From Chromobotia macracanthus (Eukaryota > Chordata > Actinopteri > Cypriniformes > Botiidae), in the NCBI GenBank assembly GCA_036877525.1, contig JAZGTH010000007.1, positions 1,152,501 through 1,216,500 of the forward strand: DNA of 64,000 nt. Reading direction: 5' to 3'. Below the pieces are notes generated by a model that saw nothing but the letters and a program-made list of their open reading frames with translations, did not search any database and was not told where the DNA came from. The translations under genes and the position numbers were made by a program. Positions 44,490 to 58,137 of this stretch are shown one piece after another. The first letter of the stretch is position 1. The number at the start of each line of letters is the position of its first letter.

Positions 44490-47400
44490 AAAGATATTAT
44501 ACCCTTTCATCCAGTGTAGAACTTTGACAATGAATCTATACTCTAAAAGTCGTTTTACATTTTTTACATTATGAAGCTCACACAATAACCATGGGACGCC
44601 CCCTGGTGGTTACATTAATTGCATCGCTACAAACGTACCTGCAGTTTCTGTGTTCTGTTTACTGATAGCTTGGACTGATCTACAGGCGGTCTGTTTATAA
44701 CACAACATCTCTTGTACAACTCTCAAATGTTGTACATTTTCAGATTTTAATTAAGGATTATAACGTCATGTAAATAAAAAAAATCGATGTGCACAGAAAA
44801 TTATTTATAATAAACAATGCAATATTAAATAAAAAATATGAATAGTGTGTTTTGATTCCATGTTGACGTTGAAGCTGTCTGAGATCTAAAGCTGATGGTA
44901 TTCAAAGATGAAACCCTGTTGTAACAGGTTTACACCCTGCTGACGACATTCACAGATTCAATCTCCACCATCTCTCTCTCCAATTACTCCGCCATCAGGA
45001 AGAAAACAGGAACCTGCCATGATACATATTCCAATCCCGTGCACAGGTGAGGCTAAGTAATTGAGCTGATACAGGTGCCAAAACATTGATAAAATGCCTC
45101 AAGCCTTTTGTCTGAAAGTCTTCAGCTCTTTGTAGAGGAACTGCGGGCAGGAACTGTGGGTAGGAAGCTGATGGAGCCCTCAGTCCTCAGTGACAGATTG
45201 AGAGCAAAAGGTATTAAAACAACTCACACCTAGAGCCACATTCTGTCCTTCACTTTTAAGAACAAACAGCCTGCTAGTCATGATTAACTTCAGGAGTCAC
45301 TACCGTCATGAGTGATGTTATATCCTATAATGCCATACAAGAACTGTTTTGGTATTAGTATAGAGAAAACGTCTCTTTTAAGAACCTTTGACTGAATGTT
45401 TCACTAGTCTTGAAATCTCTTGAGGAAGGTCCACATCTCTCCAGTGCTCAGGTGTTGTCCGTCAGAGCTCTCATCTGTTCATTATTATATGACAATGAAT
45501 TGATCAGTGCACACCTCTTAACAACAGTGCTGACGTGTCTGGCTAATTATGTCAAGTCTTCTACTGTTATCAACCATTGGCCAGTTGACGTGTCAATCAG
45601 TACTAATCTGCATCAGCATTAATCCCAGTTAGCCCCACCCCATCACCGCCCATTTTCACAAGACTCAAACCCGAGTTTAAAATGAAGCAATTAAGACCAT
45701 AAACATTCATGGTAATACAAATTCAACATCGAATTGGTTAGATGATAAAATAAAGTTTTTTTTTTGTTGTTAATACTTTACAGTGTTGCTCAACACAGAT
45801 TCACAGACCCGTTTGTACAATGTTAAATGTTGTCTTCTAGATTAAATCACATTATGAGAGTATAGTACATGTGTGGTCTGTACAAACCATCACAATTAAA
45901 CTCGCATGTGATGTTTGAGACGGATTTTCTTTTAACTTGTGTAGTTTCGTTCATGATTTCCAGGATAAGGTCACATCATGTGATGTTTGAGACGGATTTT
46001 CTTTTATCATGTGTAGTTTTGTTCATGATTTCTGCTATATTTGCATTAAGATCCTACCTTTTGATTAGCCACAGAGACTGTGACATCACTCAGAGACTAT
46101 ATTATAAGCCATTTAATATATTTGTATAAATGATATTTATTAAGCTAATCTTACTATATGCTATTATATTGTTAGCTGTATTTTATATTTTGACTTTTTT
46201 TCTAGAACAGATCTTTGGTCCATTAATTGAAAGTTGTGTCATGTGTTGTATTTTCACTGTTTGTGCAAATTTTAAGGTCAGACCTTCTAATAGATAATAC
46301 AGATATTTATTAGAAACTATTATAACTAATTTATATGTATAAGTAAGCCAGTAGTAGTTTGTTTCCCTCTAAAAAGAGGGGTATACTTGGGCAACGTTTT
46401 GAAACAGCCATTATTTTTGCAATTCTGTTTGCTGCAGCCAGTGAAGCAGAAATGACACAGTTCATCTTTGAAATGGCCGTCTGTGTTGGAAAATGATGAT
46501 GATTATGGTGACTTTTAATAAGTTCATCAATCTTAGTTAATAAGTGATTGATCTGAATAAATGCCATTTATTATGTTGCTGGTATTTTGGTAGCCAATTG
46601 AGATGTTTTGTGAATACACAGTGAAGACACTAAACCCTTGAATTGAATTCAAGTGTTTTTAAGATTTCTGCAGTGAATGTATTGGGTGTAACAACTGGAA
46701 ACGCGCCTGTTTCACATACACCTGACTAATCCCTAATATTTCTATGTTAACTCTTATTTAACGTCGTATAAAAACCTTTTCTTTTTCTACTGGTCATGCT
46801 AGCTCTAGCATCAGAACTATTTCTTCTTGTAAATGGAGTCTTGTAGACTAGTCTTATTGGTTCTTAGGGCAAAATGTTAAATGCTCTCTCATTTGCTCTA
46901 AATGCTTTGCATAAATGCTATATGAATAAATGTAAATGTGAAAAAAATATTAACACAGACAAACAATGCCTTAAACTAAAACAACATTTTTATTTCTATA
47001 GTTGCCCTGTTAGGCTTGCCAAAAGTGAGGCATTCTGGGACTGTACATGTCAATCTCTGTGTTTTGGGGTTACCGCACAGTACATGAGAAGTGATCTGAA
47101 ATCTTGGCTGTGTCCTTATCAAAACAAAATGAAATGTGGGTTAACCAGGCTGGTGTCAGCTTCCCAAAACATCACTAAGACCTATTTTTTGTAAAGAGGA
47201 GGGTCACGTGATCATGAGTCTTTGTAAAGTGAAGCTCTCCAGTCTGTGTAGAGTCTCTGGCTTTAGAATTCAGCTCACACAGTGTGTCAGACTACAGCGT
47301 CACACACCCTGCGTTAACGCTCTTGGATTTGGTCCACGTGTCTCTCCTGCTCAGGCAAATCGTCTTGGAGGGGCCCGAGGCAAGGCTTTAGGAAGGTCTG

Positions 47401-48950
47401 TTCTGATAGCAGGGACCTGCTCAGCTCTGACCGACTTTCAAGGGAGGCTTGATCTGCTCTGACGTGCTGCTTCTTTCCAAACCGCAATTCAGCGTTAAAG
47501 GCATGTGATGCTATTCTTGGTATTTCTCCAAGTAGAAGCACACACACAATCCAAAACTATTTGATAAGTGCAAATTATTTTGTTATTAAATTAATTTTTT
47601 TTTTAAATTATTGTAAATCTCTGTTTCAGAACCTACCCAACTGCCTAGCTGCTTTTTGAGAACATTCTACATAGACAGCAGTGCCACACAAATAAAACAC
47701 TGCTTTGAGATTCAGTTTGCAAATGATTTTTGCCAAGCAAATGACATGTTATTCTAATAGCATAAAGTTCCATAAAGCACAAGATTTTTTTATAAATGTT
47801 TTTGTATGTTAATTTACACTTCACTCACATCGTCACTCACATGCTCTGTGCAATGCATTATGGGATGACCACATGAATTGTTTTTCACAGGGTTCAAATT
47901 ATCGCCCTCTTTCATATGAATGGTTCAGTCTCTTTTGAATACTTGCAAGCACATAACAACTGTTTTAGAATAACTTTTTAGAGAATTATAAGTGGGACAT
48001 TTTTTAAACTGCAGAACTAATATTAAAAACTGTCAGGTACAATCTGTTTCAAGCACACTAATGAAGGCAGCGTGTTTACAGTCAGACTGGTACAGTGACT
48101 TCTGCAGTAAATAATACTCAAACTCACACATAATCTGTGCCTGCAAACCTTTGCAGACCTCTGCGCATTTCCTCAGTATGCACGCTTGTAATCACAAAGT
48201 TGTGTGCAGCCCCTGTTTGCATGTTTGTTTAATAAGGAATTTGGCTAATTTGCTTTCAGCTGCTGATAAGAATGCAGTATTATAAGCCCAATTCAACATG
48301 CCTTACCATGTTCAAATCCACTGTGCAGATTTGAACAGATTTCCCTTCTAAATCTACGCAGAAAATGCAGAGAAATCAGAGAGTCTAGTAATGCTGAAAT
48401 GATCGATGTTCCTGAAATGTTCCTTCGTCATTAAAGGCCTCGGGGGTCGCATGTTTAGAACGCATGATAAGTGGCAGAGTTGTCTGTAGAATTGTAGTGG
48501 CTTACCAGACAATTTACTGTTCTGTATGTAAATGCATTATAAAATGCTGGGCCACTGTCAGCTTAATAAAACAATAACATTGTCATATTTCAATAAGTTC
48601 AGGTGAAGAATTGTTTAATTCACTGACCCCTCTGTTCTAAGTCCTAATTACTTCTGAAGGACAAAGCTCCTGCTGTCCGATTAATACAGAGTGATTTTAG
48701 GAGCATGTCAGACTGAATTACAGTAATTCACACTTCTATATTTTAATCATGTGCTGTCACAGACAGAGTACCTGCGTTTCTGAACCCCTGATTAGATTCT
48801 TCAGCTGACCATCAACGCCGAGTGAGTAATTTAGAAATTGAAATGTCAAATCACGAAGTTGCTCCTCAGGGTCAGTTTTAATATTACATTTATTTTTTAA
48901 TGAAACAAGTTTATCATTGTAATACAGAATAAATTCAGAGCATCAGGCCA
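44490..48950. other. No gene recognised
   Basis: AT-rich, low in identifiable repeats. A 72-bp tandem duplication lies at 45905-46037. Open frames of 60-106 codons show no known domains. Confidence 0.5.
45905..46037. repeat. Two-copy 72-bp tandem duplication
   Basis: CATGTGATGTTTGAGACGGA starts at 45905 and again at 45977. Both copies run through TTTTCTTTTA and GTTCATGATTTC with few differences. Confidence 0.9.
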
Positions 48951-48957
48951 TAAGAAC

Positions 48958-49140
48958 TCCAGTGGCTAACGGGAAGCATTCTTAGAACATTGGCTAATGT
49001 TCTTTAAAAGTTCTCTCAAAGTTCTCTCTTATCAAAAATGTTCTTGTTCTTCTCTCCAGTACAATGCTATATACAAGATTAAAAACATATATCAAAAAAC
49101 GTGATTCCTAAATTGTTAGCGAAAGGTTTTAAAATGTTCT
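48958..49140 (+). mobile_element. CCCAGCTAAC-type MITE, left part
   Basis: CAGTGGCTAACGGGAAGCAT, TTGGCTAATGTTCTTTAAAA, and then TCCTAAATTGTTAGCGAAAG. Confidence 0.65.
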
Positions 49141-49628
49141 TCTGATCCGCAAGGGTCAGATGTTTTATCTTTGAGACTGTCTTGAAGGCCAGTCTGCTGC
49201 TCTCTGCTGCACATGAAGCTGAGGTGTGGTGTGTGGTGTTCTGCTGAATGAAGCTGCCAGCAGGAGACTGTTTCTCCATCATCTACAGACTATGAATCTT
49301 CTTGTCCTCCTGTTGTTGTGTTTCTGTACTCTCTGTCTTCTAGATCCAGTTTGCTTTCTTTTTTTAAGGCATTTCTGCAAGTTAATGTACACCTAAAATA
49401 CACTGAACACTGAAACCAGATGCTGTAGTGTGATTTCCACCCTTCATAAAGCAGCACAACTGTGATGATAATAATGAGAGGTTTCTTCAGTAGCTTGTTT
49501 GCATGTTAGAATGATTTTTTCGAGATTACATAAATTGAGTTGTTATTGGACTGGATAAGTGGATTCTGAAAATAAGGCTTTACCATAAAAAATGTCATTT
49601 TAAATTCCTGTTTAAAAACAGAAAACGG

Positions 49629-49735
49629 TGGTGACACTTTACAACAAGATTTCATTTGTTAACATTAGTTAACGCATTGGCTAACATTTTTACAGCATTT
49701 ATTAATATTTGCAATGTTAGTGCAAATCCAATTAT
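49629..49735. mobile_element. TTAACATTAGTTAA-type repeat
   Basis: GTGACACTTTACAACAAGAT then TTGTTAACATTAGTTAACGC and TTGGCTAACATTTTTACAGC, a dispersed non-autonomous DNA repeat I recall from cyprinids. A relative lies at 61950. Confidence 0.6.
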
Positions 49736-49739
49736 TAAT

Positions 49740-49980
49740 TGTTCAATGATTCAATGACTTTTTTGCTTCTGAGGAACACAAAAGATATTTTGAAGTATGC
49801 TGGTAGCCAAACAACAAAGGCACCCATTGACTTCCATTGTATGGACACAAAACCACCTAGACGTTTTTCAAAGTATCTTCTTTAGAGTTCAACAGAAGAA
49901 AATTTCATACTGGTTTGGAATGACATGAGGATGAGTAAATGATGGAAGAATTTTTCATTTTCAACGATCTCTTTAACGGT
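49740..49980 (+). mobile_element. ATGAGGATGAGTAAATGATG-type repeat
   Basis: CTTCTGAGGAACACAAAAGA, CCATTGACTTCCATTGTATG, then GGAATGACATGAGGATGAGT and AAATGATGG with an A/T-rich tail. I recall this as very frequent in carp and zebrafish DNA. Confidence 0.7.
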
Positions 49981-52602
49981 TTGCACCCGGATCATTCCTA
50001 TAAGAGGCATGTTTGATATCCTGGTGATTATTTTATATCACCTCCATATTCTTCTGCAGGTGTTTTGATGTCTCATCTAGAAATCTGACAAAGTGCTTCC
50101 ACATGCATCACTGGCACCACCATTAATCAGCTGTATCTGGACCCGAGCCCACAGTCATCACATGGCCCGCACCCAGGATGAGAGATGAAGGAGATGCAGG
50201 TGTATTCAGGGGTTCTGGAATAAATCGATAACACTGACAGGGAATCATCAGCCATGAAAACAGGAAGCCAGTAAGTGAAGCATTTTTAAAAATTCAATTT
50301 TTAATAAACGCATATGTCTGATCTTGTGCATTTCCTTCTTAAACTCATGCGCTTTACTGAATGTGGGAATATCAGCTGCCAGTTCAATACTTTTTGGGAC
50401 TGAATGCAGTCTTGATTTTATTTTCCATCCCTCTCATTTCAGAGCTTTGGGCCTTCACATTTACAGTCCATAGATTTACCCAGTCCTTCAGTTTTCTCAT
50501 GACACTGTCATACTCAGCTGCTCTGTTGTCTTAAAATAGTGTAGCTGCACCCCTGCACTCCAGACTCTTCCTGCTGCCTGTCTGTTGCTTTTGCATGCAG
50601 AACGTGCAGAACATGCATCAAGGTAGAGCGGCTGAAAACCAATGTGATGCATCTAAAAAGAAAAACGTCCTCTATAAAGCCAGTAGACTGAGAGAATTGA
50701 CACACTGTACTTTGGATCCATAATAAATTCTACCACCAGCATATGAACAAATTCCTGGGCTGTATCTGAATGTCCTGCACTGCTGAATGCAACAGTGCAG
50801 AGCTGGGTTATACTTTAACATGCCACTATAAGCAGTAATGGCTGAAATGGAGGTTATGGCAACTGTTCGTTCCCATAATGCATTGCCAGTTGCGTAAACA
50901 AGTCAGTCTTTAGATGCATACAAATACATGTTTTATACAACTTTTCAATTTAGCTTCATATGTTACTAGTTTATTCATTCGTTCTCTTTATGAAACAATT
51001 GTAAGTGTATCTTGTTTTCCCGATTTTGAAATATTTGTTGCTACAAATTAAACTTTATAGCATTATTCAGTCTTAAAGCTGGTTTGTTTGTTGGTTCATG
51101 GCTTACAACTGTTTTTATTGAAGATTATTAAAAAAATCTCCCTGGAGAAAATGAATAGAACAAATTCTTCTGGAATTACTGCAAAACTGGTCAATGTTAT
51201 GTTTTATAACGTACTGTAGTCTTCAACAAAGGAACCCTGAGATAGAGAAAAAAACACATTTCTGCTTTTAACTTGTTTAAAATTGAATTCATTGTGTTAT
51301 GATTCAGTGAACTATTGAACATATTGTAGAACATAAAAGCGGAGTTATTTTGTTCTCAGGTTTCTTCAGAGACTCTTGAACAGAAGCACTTGAACTGCAG
51401 GTCACAGAAGGTTCTCTCCACTGTCTCCACTTTCTCATGAGTGGGATTGAATCATCAAGGAAGCATCAATCTCTTTTTGGGAGGTTGGACATTTATCCAA
51501 TTCAAAACAAAATTCTCTTGGTCCAGCATGGGGGAAAATTGTTCAGTCAGAACAAAAAAAGTGCCCAACATCAAGACTCCAAGAATCGATGTGGAGCAAC
51601 CTTACATGTGTGAGCAATGAAAATTCTGTTATCTGCTGACCCTCAGGTATTAGGAGGCCGTCGCTAACATGAATTTCTCATGCTTATCAGTCTCGCTATG
51701 ATTCTGGTGTATGAACTGCTCAGGCCGTCCATCCCTCAGGAAACATACAGGAGAGTGTGCTGGAGCCGTGAATAGCTGTGGACATCTTTAGATTATTACT
51801 CAAATCCATTTAATTAGCTTGCGCTGTTTCAGTGTCGCTCCACATAGATAAGATTCAGAACTGCATGTCTCCGATTCCCACACTCTCTCCAGCATTCCTA
51901 AAATTACACTTTACCAAAAGCAAAATAACTGTGTTGGAAATTTCACATGCCTTTTTCACCTTTACACTGCTCTGTGCTCTCTTTCTTTCCTCTTGGACCA
52001 CATGCAGCTGTGCAGTTCTTCTCTCTTCATGCCTTCATGCCAAAATCATAATGTCACATGAATTTGAACACAATCTCAAGATGGTGGCACCAGCACAAAC
52101 AACGAGTCCTATTTAGAAAACCATCATGATACCAACTAATCAGCATTCAGTCCCTTCCAAAAACCTTGGTGACCTTGACAGCCATTCCGTAGCCAACCTA
52201 CTCCCATCAGCGCTTGTGTTTTATAACCGGGCTGTGGCGCTTCATCAGCTTTCTTGGCATCTAGGCCACATGTGAGGCAATCTAATCAGAGAAATGCTGC
52301 ACTGGAGACGAGACCAATCCAAACCAGAGAAATGATCACAGTCCAGAGATCTTTGTGCATGTGATGAGAACAAGCTCCCACTGCTGGTCAGATGGTGTTA
52401 TTAAGATGTGGGCAGACATGAGACAGTTGGTAGCCAAGATGCTTGTGCTCTGCCTCCCACTCACCAGACTCTTCTGATTAGATGTGTTTAACTCAGCGCT
52501 AATGGCAGAAAACTTTGTTCAAGAGTGTGACCAGATCTCACATTGGCTGTAATGGTTACATAAATCATTTTAAGCAAAGGTGTAGTTTTTTATTGGAGGT
52601 TG

Positions 52603-52750
52603 TTTACATTTATTCATTAGGCAGATGCTTTTATCCAAAGCCTCTTGCAGTGTATTCAGGATGGATATTTTATCACTATGTGTGTTCCCTGGAAATCAAA
52701 CCCACAACCTTTCCGCTTCTAACTCAATGCTCCACCAACTGAGCCACAGC
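52603..52750 (-). mobile_element. tRNA-derived SINE, reverse orientation
   Basis: TTACATTTATTCATTAGGCA, GATGCTTTTATCCAAAGCCT, then GTGTTCCCTGGAAATCAAAC (B-box region) and CCACCAACTGAGCCACAG (A box). Confidence 0.8.
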
Positions 52751-52854
52751 AGCAGTTAAGTTACTGTCCTGAAGGTACAACATAACAACTTGTGTCTTTC
52801 TGTGGCGTTCTCGATGGGATGTTTAGCATGATGTTAAGGACTTTCAGTGTATGA

Positions 52855-52985
52855 AGAAAGTGAAAACAACAGTGTTAACATTGTTCCACAGAAGAAGAAA
52901 AGTCATATGGGTTTGAAATTGAAGTAGGAAAATGGTAAAGTTTAGTTGAACTTAAACAACGTACTGTTTCTTTAAATTTTTAGTT
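52855..52985 (+). mobile_element. Diverged ATGAGGATGAGTAAATGATG-type repeat
   Basis: TTCCACAGAAGAAGAAAAGT, CATATGGGTTTGAAATTGAA, then TTGAACTTAAACAACG and TTTCTTTAAA. It follows the order of the 49740 element but is weakly matched. Confidence 0.4.
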
Positions 52986-53869
52986 CTCCAGATACTTTTT
53001 TACAATGTTGATTTAATGTGGTACTTGGATTTAATTAGCAGACATGATAAGTTTGAATTAAGCCAGGCTAATAAAACAGCTGAGACAACATTTATGAAAC
53101 CAGTGAAGTAAAACAGTAGATGGAGACTTGGGAACATTACATTTTTAGTAACCTAAAGGCAATTTGGTGGCCAGAGCGAGCACTTCCCCTACCATGTGCT
53201 TGGTGGAGATGCCAGCCTGGCATTTGTTTTCTTCATTATCTGTGGCCCTGCCTGTCTCTCCAGATGGAACCAAATATCACCTCACCCTCCCAGCAGCTTT
53301 CAGTACTCAGGGGTCCCACTTCCTCCTTTATCGTGCCTGTAATTACTCACCCAATGGACAAATAGATGGTTTCCTTATTCACTTCATTATCGTTGGTATA
53401 GGCCAGAAGCATCAGGCAATTTCCGGCCCCAGCATTTGTCAGCTTTGCACGCGCACAGAGCTGCAAAGAGCATTACAAAGGTTGAGGTAGAAAAGTATCT
53501 CATTTTTCATCATTGCTAATTATCTTCTGTTCTGTCCTCTGATCCATACATTCAGTTTAGCGCACTTCTCAGGCTGTTAGCAATAAATGTCAGAAAATGC
53601 CACAGCATTATAATAAAAGCTTGTTTTTCTAGAGAACTACTCAAAACATTCAAGACTTCTAAGAAGTTAAAATTTCCTTTGCAATTAAGAGTTGAACTTA
53701 AACACAATGTGAAAATGAAAGCTGTATCCCGAAGCCATTTTAATTCTCCAACTGCAAAATGAGACAACAGAATTTTTCAACGCGGTACGCCAACACTCTT
53801 CTGCGATCATAAGCAAAGCCACCCACACTATAGTCATAGAAATAAATAAAATTAATTGTTTTATGGGTA

Positions 53870-53950
53870 TTTTGAAGAAGCTAGCAATAGCAAGCTAGCT
53901 TTGAAAGCATAAGATCCACTCTCTCTTCAGAGCTCTCCAAAGCCACATTT
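53870..53950 (+). mobile_element. Third MITE-like family, left half
   Basis: GAAGCTAGCAATAGCAAGCT and GAGCTCTCCAAAGCCAC match 43488-43565. The copy stops where a CCCAGCTAAC-type MITE fragment begins. Confidence 0.6.
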
Positions 53951-53954
53951 TCAA

Positions 53955-54017
53955 CATTTTTGTTACTTATTGAAAATGTTACTAAAAACATTCTTACAGC
54001 CTAAAATTGTTAGCTAG
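53955..54017 (+). mobile_element. CCCAGCTAAC-type MITE, 3' fragment
   Basis: TTTTTGTTACTTATTGAAAA to CCTAAAATTGTTAGCTAG. Confidence 0.7.
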
Positions 54018-55687
54018 ATAGTGGCACAGAAATCACTTCACCTAACGACTTCTAATTAAAAAGTCATACCAACTCTATAAAATTCAACATTTGCAAGGTC
54101 ACTCAGCAGTAAATTACTGCTGCCTGCATATGTAATAGGCAGAAATTGTCATTGTTGTAGTCAGACATCACAAGGTTAATTTACATAATTATTCCATAAA
54201 CATGATGTTTATTCAAAAGAAGATTCACTTTGACAGTCCAACAGACATGAATAGATCAAGACTGTAATTAATATTAAATCGTTTTTTTAGATCAAAACAC
54301 CATCAAAGTGAACCCAAAACATGGAATACCATATTCTGTCACAATTAAACATGACTGTTTATAGTACATATTTTCTGATCACACATGATGTATATGGCAC
54401 AGAATATATTCTTTGTATAAACCAGTTTCATAGTTCAGTGTGTAAATCTTTATTGTAATTCAGCTGACAGAGGTTGAGCGCAGAGGCTGAATTCCCTTTT
54501 GAGCAAAGATAAAAGAATGGAGAGACATTGTAAGCACTCCAGCTAATTGTATTTGACCAGCAAGTCCATCCTCGCCAGCCATGTTCTCCTCTGAACCTGT
54601 ACACGGTTTGACAGAACAAAGAGATGAATTCACAGGTTTGTGGAAAGAAAGAGACTTCAACAGCAAAGATGGATGTCGACTTTGATCCCACATGAGACCA
54701 GTGCAGACAATCCCTCAAGAATCCATTTCTCTTTGACCGCATACAAATTAGTTAATGATCTCAGCAGAAGAGTGGGAGTTAGTGTAAACATGTTGCTTTT
54801 GTATATTGTGCAAACGTTATATTTATGTTATCGAAACCTGCAGTGTTTTACCTGTAAACAAAGGCAAGCATGTTTACAGGTTTACATGCGCGTTATTGTG
54901 TAATCAGACTCGAGACATTGGCAGTCGAGGGCTGTGCTTTAACAGATAAGCTACAGAAACATTTTGTCCTGCCTTATATTTTATTCTGTGTTGCAGTATA
55001 TTTACAATTTTAAAATAGATCATTTTAGTCCTGGATGCTGATTGGTTGATAGCCCTTCTTTGTTCACAATAATTTTTTTTATAACCTAAAAATTTAAAGT
55101 AGCCACCTGTAACATTTTTTGCTATAAATACAGGTCATCACAGCTTGAGTCTTACTCCTTAAATAAATGACCAACATACAAAAATGTCTTCAAAAACAAA
55201 CTTGCAGAATACACATGCAAAATATAATTTCTTTACTGTTATCTTACCTTCCTGTGGTTTGTCGCTCATCGTGTGATTTATGAACAGCACAACAGTGTCT
55301 TTAAATTAGTGAAGCAGCCCATTAAAATGCACTCCACATTATGAGTATGTGAAGACCCAGAGGGACGTATAAATCAAGAGAATGACTGTATTACCAGGCA
55401 GAATTACTGCTTTTGTCAGGCTCATGTGTCTTTCTGATGTCTACATGCTTGCCTGTTATTTGTGTGTTTTTTTGTGTGTGGAGCAATGCTCTTAGTATTT
55501 CAGAGGCTCTTTAGGAATTTTATGCGATTTCAGTCAAGTAATCAGGCTTGTGTACGCAGGATCCGGTGTTGTGCTCATTGGTAATGGTGATGTGCATATG
55601 CAATCATCACCTGGAGAGCTACAAATCTCAAACTAATTGTCATTTTTGCTGGGAAAGCAAATGTAATTCATTTTGTAGCTGTGAATG

Positions 55688-55689
<2 letters not shown>

Positions 55690-55732
<43 letters not shown>
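55690..55732. repeat. GT microsatellite, about 21 units
   Basis: Uninterrupted (GT)n. Confidence 0.98.
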
Positions 55733-55733
<1 letters not shown>

Positions 55734-56453
55734 TCTTGTATCTTCACTGCTGAGATTTTCCTGATTCCAGTGACTATTTAAATTTGAATGGGTTGAAGAC
55801 TTGCCTACAAATAAAATAATTAAACATTTGACCATGTTATTGGGGCATGTTGTCACAATAGTGCCTATTATAGGCTTTGGGCAAAACAGTTAAATGCAAA
55901 ACAAAATTTATGAAACAGCAAAAAAGCTAATGTACAAACTAGGACATCATTGTTAATAATTGATGGTTAGGGTATAACTTCTTATATGAACTGAAGACAC
56001 AACACTGTATAGAGAGCATTATAGATTAAACATTAATATTAGAATCTCCACAGCGGGCAGAAACCATAACAGAAGATCTATCGCAACAATTTACCACTGT
56101 TTCAAAAGTTTCTATTCCTTGTGTAACATCCTCGTGTAGGTGTAGCTTGTGTTTATTAATTCATGAATTCTCATTAATCTCTAGCCTCTCTGAGTAGATG
56201 CAGAGTAACAATGTCAGGAACTTTACAGCCACACACACAGTACACAAGCACTGGACAGCGTGAGGAAGTCAGAGAGATCAGTGTGTGTCAGTGTATACAA
56301 ACACATTAAAGAGAGTGCAGAGCAGTGTCACCGCCTCATTTTAACATCAGACCCAGACTGAGAGTGACGTTTGATGTAATCCACTGAGCAAACTGAACCA
56401 TTTTCAGTGCTCTGTTTCCTACTGCTCTTCCTGTTTCTCCTTTCAGAAAATAA

Positions 56454-56632
56454 CCCAGCTAACAGCAAACATTCTCAGAACATTATATAACGTTCTTTAG
56501 AAGTTCTCTCAAAGGTATCAAAGTTCTTCCAGTAACATAAGTAAAATGTTTTGTTTTAATTTTGTCATATCAAAATGTTATTCTTAAAGTGGAACGTTTT
56601 AAAAATGTTAACGAATTTAAAAAAGTTAAGTT
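56454..56632 (+). mobile_element. CCCAGCTAAC-type MITE, left part
   Basis: CCCAGCTAACAGCAAACATT to TGGAACGTTTTAAAAATGTT. Confidence 0.75.
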
Positions 56633-58062
56633 AGTTGCATATTTTTTGTGTAAACATAAAATATATGTTTATAAACATATTCCTACATAAGTTTATTATT
56701 TCTCCTGGGAAATTTTCTGCATCCAAAATTGTGCTTGAACCCTCTTTGTGCATTTGGGCCATATGTAATGAGTTTCTGCTGCATACAGTATAAGCTTCAG
56801 TCTTTGACAAGTGTACAGTCACCATTACCCACTGACACTGACTCTCAGAGATTTGACATGCTGTCATTTCAGAGGGTCTGGATTTATTAATGTTGGATTT
56901 GAGTTTGAATGCTTCATTAAATTCTTAAAGATAAGAAGAATGAATCAAAGCCAGAGTGAGTCACCTTGAGATTTTTTTTAGATATGCAGGTTTTCATGTA
57001 TTGTCCCTATGGACCGCATGCAGGCTTTGCAATATACAGTACGTTTTATCTTCTGCCGTAGGCACCTGATGTCTCGGTCTCTGAGACTCATATTATATGC
57101 TGATCTCGTGTGCATCTCATTCAGAATCATAAAGCAGCATTTTATACAGATGGCTGTTAGAGTGTCTGTGCTTCAGTTCCTCTCTACTTTGTAAGCACAG
57201 CACTGACTAGCAGGTGAAAAGAATGGAGACAATAGCACAAGCTCTTTGATGCTTCATTTTCTGTGATGGAGATAAAAAATTTTCTTGAAAGGTGACAGTT
57301 ATGATGTGTTTCTGTTGCTGCAGCAGCAAGAGAGAGAGAGATGAGATTGTATGTGCACAGAGATTCATCTTAATAAATAAATGTTTTTAAAAATGAACAA
57401 TTTCTGAATTACAAGTAAGCCGCTGGGTTGTTGTATTTGTAGTTGACGTCAGGTTGATTGTTTTATTATGTTTGCTACAGCTGAATTAAACTTTTTTATT
57501 GTGGGTGTGGCACATGATATTCATGTAAATTCACTTGAAGTTCACCTGAAAATGTAACTTTTAAAAAACTCAGTTTTTTGTAGTCATCAATCTAATATCT
57601 TTTTAAAAACCAATCTAGTAATTGCCTTCTAGTGTAGTTGCATGAGCTCTATCAGCACTTTCTGACTGGAGACTGGAGCTAACCCTGTTGAGAAAAGCTA
57701 GTGTTTTTGGGCAGTGATTCAGCTCCAAACTCTCTGCCAGAGAACCAGTGGAGAGCTTGACGGTGCTGCAGCACAGCGTTGCTCTCTCTGAGTGCCTCTG
57801 TACAAATATGATTTGATCATTTAATGTACATACTTGAGATGTCTCATCCAAGTCTTTTCTTATCAAATTGACATTAGCAAAAGATGGAAATGAAATAAAG
57901 CCACATAAACTTGTGTATGACTGCAGGACTCATAAGTGCACAATAGACATTGATTATACTTTTATGGTACTTTTTTGGAGCCATCCGTGTTTCTTTTATG
58001 GATGAAATCTTGACTATTCTGATCTACATGTGTTTTACAGAAGCAAGCAAGCAGTGGGGGAT

Positions 58063-58137
58063 CCCAGCTAACAAATTTGAGTGGTAAGAATGTTTCCCTT
58101 ATGGGAACATTAGCCAACCTTCTAAGAACATTCCCTG
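58063..58137 (-). mobile_element. CCCAGCTAAC-type MITE, deletion derivative
   Basis: CCCAGCTAACAAATTTGAGT at the left, then directly GGGAACATTAGCCAACCTTC at the right. The interior is deleted and the right terminus lost. Confidence 0.75.

Noticed and set aside
47205..47480. Possible promoter from CACGTGATC and CACGTGTC words
   Set aside because: Isolated E-boxes without CpG enrichment or further motif clustering.
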